Below, piece after piece: positions 30,045 to 34,008 of a stretch of 34,008 nt of DNA. The stretch lies in assembly GCA_035763625.1 (NCBI GenBank), contig DASUAS010000078.1:1-34008 (forward strand), read 5' to 3'. The translations under genes were made by a program, and so were the position numbers. The notes beneath the pieces are model-generated. The model was not told the DNA's origin. It saw only the letters and a list, made by a program, of their open reading frames with translations, and searched no databases. Source of the DNA: DASUAS01 sp035763625. Lineage in GTDB: Bacteria; Actinomycetota; Acidimicrobiia; IMCC26256; DASPTH01. Every line of letters begins with the position of its first letter. The first letter of the stretch is position 1.

Positions 30045-30578
30045 GTGGCCTCGCTCGTCGAGAAGATCGTCGCCGTCCACGCCGCGCTCGACGACGCCGA
30101 GATCCCACACGCGTTCGGTGGCGCGCTCGCGCTCGCGTGGTGCACGCAGCGCGCCCGGGGCACCATCGACATCGACCTCAACGTGTTCGTCGACCCGTCG
30201 CGCACCGCGGAGCTGCTCGCGGCGCTCCCCGACGGCGTCGCGTGGTCCGACGCCGACCGCGCGCTCCTCGAGCGAGACGGGCAGGCCCGGCTCTGGTGGG
30301 ACGACACGCCGGTCGACGTCTTCGTGAACACCACGGAGTTCCACGACCAGGTGGCGCGGCGGTGCCGCCACGAACCGTTCGCGGGCGTGGAGGTCCCGTT
30401 CCTCGCGTGCGTCGACCTCGCGGTGTTCAAGGCCTTCTTCGACCGCACCAAGGACTGGGCCGACCTCGAGGAGATGGTGGCGGCGGGCACGCTCGACACC
30501 GACCGGGTCGTCGGCATCCTCTCGCGCTACCTCGGCGCCACCGACCCCCGGATCGCGCACCTCCGCGCCATCGGCTGA
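30045..30578 (+). CDS. AbiEii/MenT-like nucleotidyltransferase, candidate toxin
   Basis: The 177-residue protein shows a polymerase-beta-type nucleotidyltransferase core: G25-G26, R-G-T-I-D42-I-D44-L for the first two metal-binding carboxylates, D91 in P-V-D-V-F-V-N as the third, and K129...D133-R-T-K136-x3-D140 as in DUF1814/AbiEii and MenT proteins. MenT toxins of mycobacteria add pyrimidines to tRNA acceptor ends and stop translation. The gene starts with GTG, 3 bases after the XRE gene. At 177 residues it is shorter than most AbiEii/MenT proteins, which carry a longer C-terminal helical region. A housekeeping nucleotidyltransferase role remains possible. Confidence 0.85.
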   Translation: MASLVEKIVAVHAALDDAEIPHAFGGALALAWCTQRARGTIDIDLNVFVDPSRTAELLAALPDGVAWSDADRALLERDGQARLWWDDTPVDVFVNTTEFHDQVARRCRHEPFAGVEVPFLACVDLAVFKAFFDRTKDWADLEEMVAAGTLDTDRVVGILSRYLGATDPRIAHLRAIG

Positions 30579-30611
30579 CCGCTCAGCACGGACCGGCGTT
30601 GCGGAGCACCG

Positions 30612-30626
30612 CGACGTGCCACGTCG
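30612..30626. terminator. Short hairpin between convergent genes
   Basis: CGACGT (30612-30617) pairs with ACGTCG (30621-30626) around GCC. It is in the 101-base region between the nucleotidyltransferase and ABC exporter stops. It is small and lacks a T-run, so terminator function is uncertain. Confidence 0.35.
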
Positions 30627-30636
30627 TCTCCAACGC

Positions 30637-30657
30637 GGGACGGAGCAAGCGGACGCG
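30637..30657. repeat. Dispersed 3'-end repeat, copy 2
   Basis: GGACGGAGCAAGCGGACGCG, preceded by one G, differs from the copy at 11379-11399 by a single base. It lies 22 bases past the stop of the minus-strand ABC exporter gene. Confidence 0.55.
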
Positions 30658-30679
30658 AGCGACGGAGGAAGGGAGACGG

Positions 30680-32662
30680 TCAGTCCACCTCGATGGCGGC
30701 GCCGGCGAACTGGCTGTTGTAGAGGCGCGCGTACGCACCGTCGCGTCCGAGCAGCTCGCGGTGGTTGCCCTGCTCGACGATCGCACCGTTCTCCATCACC
30801 AGGATCGTGTCGGCGTCGCGGATGGTCGACAACCGGTGCGCGATCACGAAGCTCGTGCGGTTGCTCCGAAGCGCGGCCATCGCCTTCTGGATGAGCACCT
30901 CGGTGCGGGTGTCGACCGAGCTGGTCGCCTCGTCGAGGATGAGGATCGTGGGGTTGGCCAGGAACGCGCGGGCGATGGTGAGGAGCTGCTTCTCGCCGGC
31001 GGAGACGCTCGAACCTTCGTCGTCGACGACCGTGTCGTAGCCGTCGGGGAGCGCGCGCACGAAGTGGTCGACGTGGGTGGCCTTGGCCGCGGCGACGATC
31101 TGCTCCTCGGTGGCCTCGGGGTTGCCGAACGCGATGTTCTCCCGGATGGTGCCCTCGAACAGCCAGGTGTCCTGGAGCACCATCCCCACGTTGGCGCGCA
31201 GGTCGTGACGGCGCATCTGCGAGATCTCGTTGCCGTCGAGGGTGATGCGTCCGCCGTCGAGCTCGTAGAAGCGCATCACCAGGTTGACCAGCGTGGTCTT
31301 GCCGGCACCGGTGGGGCCGACGATGGCGACGGTGGCGCCGGGCTCGGCCACGAGGCCGAGGTCCTCGATGAGCGGCTTGACCGGGCTGTACGAGAACGTG
31401 ACGTGCTCGAACTCGATGCGGCCCTGAGGGTCGGGGTCGGTGAGCGGCGCGACCGGGTCGGGGCTCTGCTCCTCGACGTCGAGCAACTCGAACACCCGCT
31501 CGAGTGATGCGATGCCCGACTGCAAGACGTTGGCCATCGACGCCAGCTGGGTGAGCGGTTGGGTGAACTGGCGCGAGTACTGGATGAAGGCCTGGATGTC
31601 GCCGACCGAGAGCTGGCCCGACGAGACGCGCAGACCACCGATCACCGCGATGGCGAGGAAGTTGAGGTTGCCGAGGAACATCATCGCCGGCTGGATGCAG
31701 CCGGAGATGAACTGCGCCCCGAAGCTCGACTCGTAGAGGAGCTCGTTCTGCTCGTTGAAGCGCGCCTGCACCTCGTCGTGCATGCCGAACACCCGCACGA
31801 GGTTGTGGCCCGTGAACGCTTCCTCGATGTGGGCGTTGAGCGTGCCGGTGTAGCGCCACTGCGCGATGAAGCGCTGCTTCGACCGAGCGGTGATGAGCTT
31901 CATCGTGACCAGCGAGATCGGCACCGTGACCAGCGTGATCACCGCCAGCAACGGCGAGATCGAGATCATCATGATGACGACGCCGATGATCGTGAGCATC
32001 GACGTGAGCATCATGCTCAAGGTCTGCTGCAGGCTCTGCGCCACGTTGTCGATGTCGTTGGTGACCCGGCTCAACAGGTCGCCGCGAGGCTGTCGGTCGA
32101 TGTAGGAGAGCGGGAGCGAGTTGAGCTTGTCCTCGACGTCGCTGCGCAGGTGGTGCATCGAGCGCTGCACGACCCCAGCGAGGATGAAGCTCTGCGTGTA
32201 CGAGAGCAGGCCGGCGACGAGGTAGATGGCCGCGGCTTTGAGCAGCAGGTTGTGCAGATCACCGAAGTCGATGCCCTTGCCGCTCACCATGCCGTCGACC
32301 ACCACGTTGGTGGCATCACCGAGGATCCGGGGCCCGATGACGGTCAGCGTGACGCTGATCGCGGCGAACAGCAGCACCCATGCGACGCGGATGCGCTCGC
32401 GTCGCATGCGCCGGAAGAGCCGGCCGACCACGATCCCGAAGTTCTCCGACTTCTCGACCGGCATGCCGACGCCGAAGCGGGTACCGGTGTTGACCGCGGT
32501 GCGCTGCCCGGCTTCGGGGATCTCGTCGCGCTCGCGGTTCTTGCGCTTGCGACCGCCGGGTGACGACCCCTCGCCGTTCACGCCGTTGCCGGCCCCCTTG
32601 CCGTTGGGGCTCTTGCCGTTGGGGCGCTTGCCGTCCCCGTCGCTCCCGTTGAAGCTGCTCAT
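30680..32662 (-). CDS. ABC exporter half-transporter, catalytically intact nucleotide-binding domain
   Basis: The ATG at 32662 overlaps the upstream partner's stop (ATGA) and gives 660 residues. An N/G/K-rich tail of about 45 residues comes first, then six membrane helices and a nucleotide-binding domain. Walker A is G449-P-T-G-A-G-K-T-T, Walker B I-L-I-L-D577-E578, and the switch His H609 (I-A-H-R). The signature is degenerate, V-S-A-G-E at 553-557 instead of L-S-G-G-Q. This matches the subunit of heterodimeric exporters that supplies the working ATP site together with its partner's signature. It probably exports lipids or drugs, like Rv1272c/Rv1273c. Confidence 0.94.
   Translation of the reverse strand: MSSFNGSDGDGKRPNGKSPNGKGAGNGVNGEGSSPGGRKRKNRERDEIPEAGQRTAVNTGTRFGVGMPVEKSENFGIVVGRLFRRMRRERIRVAWVLLFAAISVTLTVIGPRILGDATNVVVDGMVSGKGIDFGDLHNLLLKAAAIYLVAGLLSYTQSFILAGVVQRSMHHLRSDVEDKLNSLPLSYIDRQPRGDLLSRVTNDIDNVAQSLQQTLSMMLTSMLTIIGVVIMMISISPLLAVITLVTVPISLVTMKLITARSKQRFIAQWRYTGTLNAHIEEAFTGHNLVRVFGMHDEVQARFNEQNELLYESSFGAQFISGCIQPAMMFLGNLNFLAIAVIGGLRVSSGQLSVGDIQAFIQYSRQFTQPLTQLASMANVLQSGIASLERVFELLDVEEQSPDPVAPLTDPDPQGRIEFEHVTFSYSPVKPLIEDLGLVAEPGATVAIVGPTGAGKTTLVNLVMRFYELDGGRITLDGNEISQMRRHDLRANVGMVLQDTWLFEGTIRENIAFGNPEATEEQIVAAAKATHVDHFVRALPDGYDTVVDDEGSSVSAGEKQLLTIARAFLANPTILILDEATSSVDTRTEVLIQKAMAALRSNRTSFVIAHRLSTIRDADTILVMENGAIVEQGNHRELLGRDGAYARLYNSQFAGAAIEVD
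32597..32641. repeat. 15-bp repeat encoding the N-terminal NGK-rich tail
   Basis: Units start at 32597, 32612 and 32627, each beginning CTTGCCGT; the first two differ at one base. On the minus strand they code for P-N-G-K-type units near residues 8-22 of the exporter, a flexible cytosolic tail. Confidence 0.6.
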
Positions 32663-34008
32663 GCGGCTTCGTCCTCGAGGAACTGCGACTCGACGATCTC
32701 CTGGTAGGTCTCGCACGTGTCGAGCAGGTCGTGGTGCGTGCCGAGCCCGACGACGCGCCCCTCCTCGAGCACGAGGATCTGGTCGGCGTTCACGATGGTG
32801 GACACCCGCTGGGCGACGATCACCGTCACCGCCTCGGAGGTCACCGGTACCAGCGCGGCGCGGAGGCGGGCATCGGTGGCGAGGTCGAGCGCGGAGAACG
32901 AGTCGTCGAAGATGTAGATCTCCGGCTTGTGCGCGAGGGCGCGGGCGATGGCGAGGCGCTGGCGCTGCCCACCGGACACGTTGGTGCCGCCCTGCGCGAT
33001 CGGAGAGTCGAGCTGGTCGGGTTTGGCCTCGACGAAGTCACGAGCCTGGGCGACGTCGAGCGCCTCCCAGACCTCGGCGTCGGTGGCGTCGGGATTGCCG
33101 AAGCGCACGTTGCTGGCCACCGTGCCCGAGAAGAGGTACGGCTTCTGGGGCACGAACCCGATGATCTGCTCGACCAGGCGGGTGTCGAGGTCGCGCACGT
33201 CGACCCCGCCGATCAGCACCTGTCCGCCGGTGACGTCGAAGAGCCGCGCGATGAGGTTGAGGAGCGCGGTCTTGCCCGAGCCGGTGCTCCCGATGATGGC
33301 GAGCGTCTCACCGGGGCCGACGCGCACGTTGATGTCGCGCAGCACCGGCTGCTCGGCGCCGGGGAACTTGAACTCGGCATCGCGCAGCTCGAGCGACACC
33401 GCGCCCGGGAGCTCGGTGACGCCGCGCTCGGGCGGCACCACCGACGAGGAGGTCGAAAGCACGTCGTTGATGCGTCCCGCGCAGACCGACGCGCGAGGTC
33501 CCATCATCAGCACCCAGGAGCCCATCATCACGGCCATCAGGATCTGGATGAGGTAGCTGAGGAACGCGACCAGCGAGCCGACCTGCATGCTGCCGGAGTT
33601 GATCCGGTCGGCGCCGAACCACACCGCGGCGACGCTCGACAGGTTGATGGTCAGCAGGACCGCCGGGAACATGATGGCCATCATCCGGCCGGTCTTCAAC
33701 GAGGTCTCGGTGAGGTCGCCGTTGGCCTTGCCGAACCGCGCGGTCTCGTCGGGTTCGCGCACGAAGGCGCGGACGACGCGAATGCCGCTGATCTGCTCGC
33801 GGAGCACCTGGTTCACCCGGTCGATGCGATTCTGCATCTTCGTGAACTGAGGGTGCATGCGCACCGCGACCTGCCCGACGCTGAGCGCGAGGAACGGGAT
33901 GGCGACCAGGATGATGAGCGACAGCGGGCCGTCTTCGCGAACCGCGAAGATGACGCCGCCGACGATCATGATCGGCGCGGTGATGAACAACGTGAGCGTC
34001 ATCAGGGT
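32659..34008 (-). CDS. ABC exporter half-transporter with degenerate ATP site, N-terminus outside window
   Basis: The visible 449 codons are open to the window edge; a full half-transporter has about 580 residues, so the first 130 or so are missing. The later membrane helices and the domain G-S-T-G-S-G-K-T are present. The signature V-S-G-G-Q is canonical, but Walker B reads I-Y-I-F-D-D, with Asp in place of the catalytic Glu, and the switch His is Gln (V-A-Q-R). That is the mirror image of the downstream subunit. The two make one working and one degenerate site, typical of heterodimeric exporters. Its stop overlaps the partner's start by 4 bases. Confidence 0.93.
   Translation of the reverse strand, partial: TLMTLTLFITAPIMIVGGVIFAVREDGPLSLIILVAIPFLALSVGQVAVRMHPQFTKMQNRIDRVNQVLREQISGIRVVRAFVREPDETARFGKANGDLTETSLKTGRMMAIMFPAVLLTINLSSVAAVWFGADRINSGSMQVGSLVAFLSYLIQILMAVMMGSWVLMMGPRASVCAGRINDVLSTSSSVVPPERGVTELPGAVSLELRDAEFKFPGAEQPVLRDINVRVGPGETLAIIGSTGSGKTALLNLIARLFDVTGGQVLIGGVDVRDLDTRLVEQIIGFVPQKPYLFSGTVASNVRFGNPDATDAEVWEALDVAQARDFVEAKPDQLDSPIAQGGTNVSGGQRQRLAIARALAHKPEIYIFDDSFSALDLATDARLRAALVPVTSEAVTVIVAQRVSTIVNADQILVLEEGRVVGLGTHHDLLDTCETYQEIVESQFLEDEAA

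Noticed and set aside
1..34008. CRISPR arrays, tRNA or rRNA genes, insertion sequences, prophage
   Set aside because: No regularly spaced repeats, no cloverleaf or rRNA-like sequence and no transposase or integrase motif was seen; the only repeats are the short ones listed.

Overview
The window reads as a chromosomal segment of a high-GC actinobacterium. Near-universal G/C third codon positions, SDR/P450/acyl-CoA dehydrogenase-rich content, UdgX, many GTG starts, and TANNNT -10 boxes placed 6-7 bases before start codons all fit. The catabolic flavour suggests a soil or aquatic lineage such as Acidimicrobiia or a mycobacteria-like relative; this placement is inference. I see 35 protein genes, two of them cut by the window edges. 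I see no tRNA, rRNA, CRISPR array, transposase or phage gene, and no gene-free stretch longer than about 175 bases.

Layout. Positions 1-447 (minus) hold the start of a class II aldolase/short-chain dehydrogenase fusion. Positions 572-5596 (plus) form a tight six-gene operon: a putative Fe/2-oxoglutarate oxygenase-like protein, an SDR, an amidohydrolase, a second SDR, a SnoaL-like protein and a TetR regulator. Its promoter carries a perfect inverted repeat between and over the -35/-10 boxes. Positions 5624-6997 (minus) encode an orphan NuoF-like flavoprotein. Positions 7172-9191 (plus) encode an SDR and an Old-Yellow-Enzyme-type reductase. Positions 9225-11343 are a divergent pair (AttH/CrtC-like protein and HSL-type esterase) around a strong 28-bp palindrome. 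Positions 11410-14683 are a divergent acyl-CoA dehydrogenase and a membrane ABC1/UbiB kinase. Positions 14727-20444 hold a P450, an alpha/beta hydrolase, an SDR, a quinone-oxidoreductase-like MDR enzyme and a sulfotransferase. Positions 20543-22462 are a P450 divergent from a TetR regulator.

Positions 22472-26722 are a redox/DNA-repair/stress block: a DUF2231-Rieske protein, a short flavodoxin-like protein, UdgX, a DUF72 protein, a STAS protein, a hemerythrin-like protein and a YflT-like membrane protein. Positions 26854-29590 hold a phosphotransferase-family protein and a thiolase-fold/DUF35 pair resembling steroid side-chain aldolase partners. Positions 29712-30578 hold an XRE regulator followed by an AbiEii/MenT-like nucleotidyltransferase, a candidate toxin-antitoxin pair with an operator inside its promoter. 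Positions 30680-34008 (minus) encode a heterodimeric ABC exporter with one degenerate ATP site.

Most of the metabolic genes fit degradation of lipids, steroids, terpenoids or similar hydrophobic compounds, arranged as small units with their own operators. The most interesting items are the XRE-nucleotidyltransferase pair, the three palindromic operators with matching promoters, the widespread leaderless start architecture, and the convergent DUF72/STAS genes whose overlapping tails are both made from one 12-bp tandem repeat.
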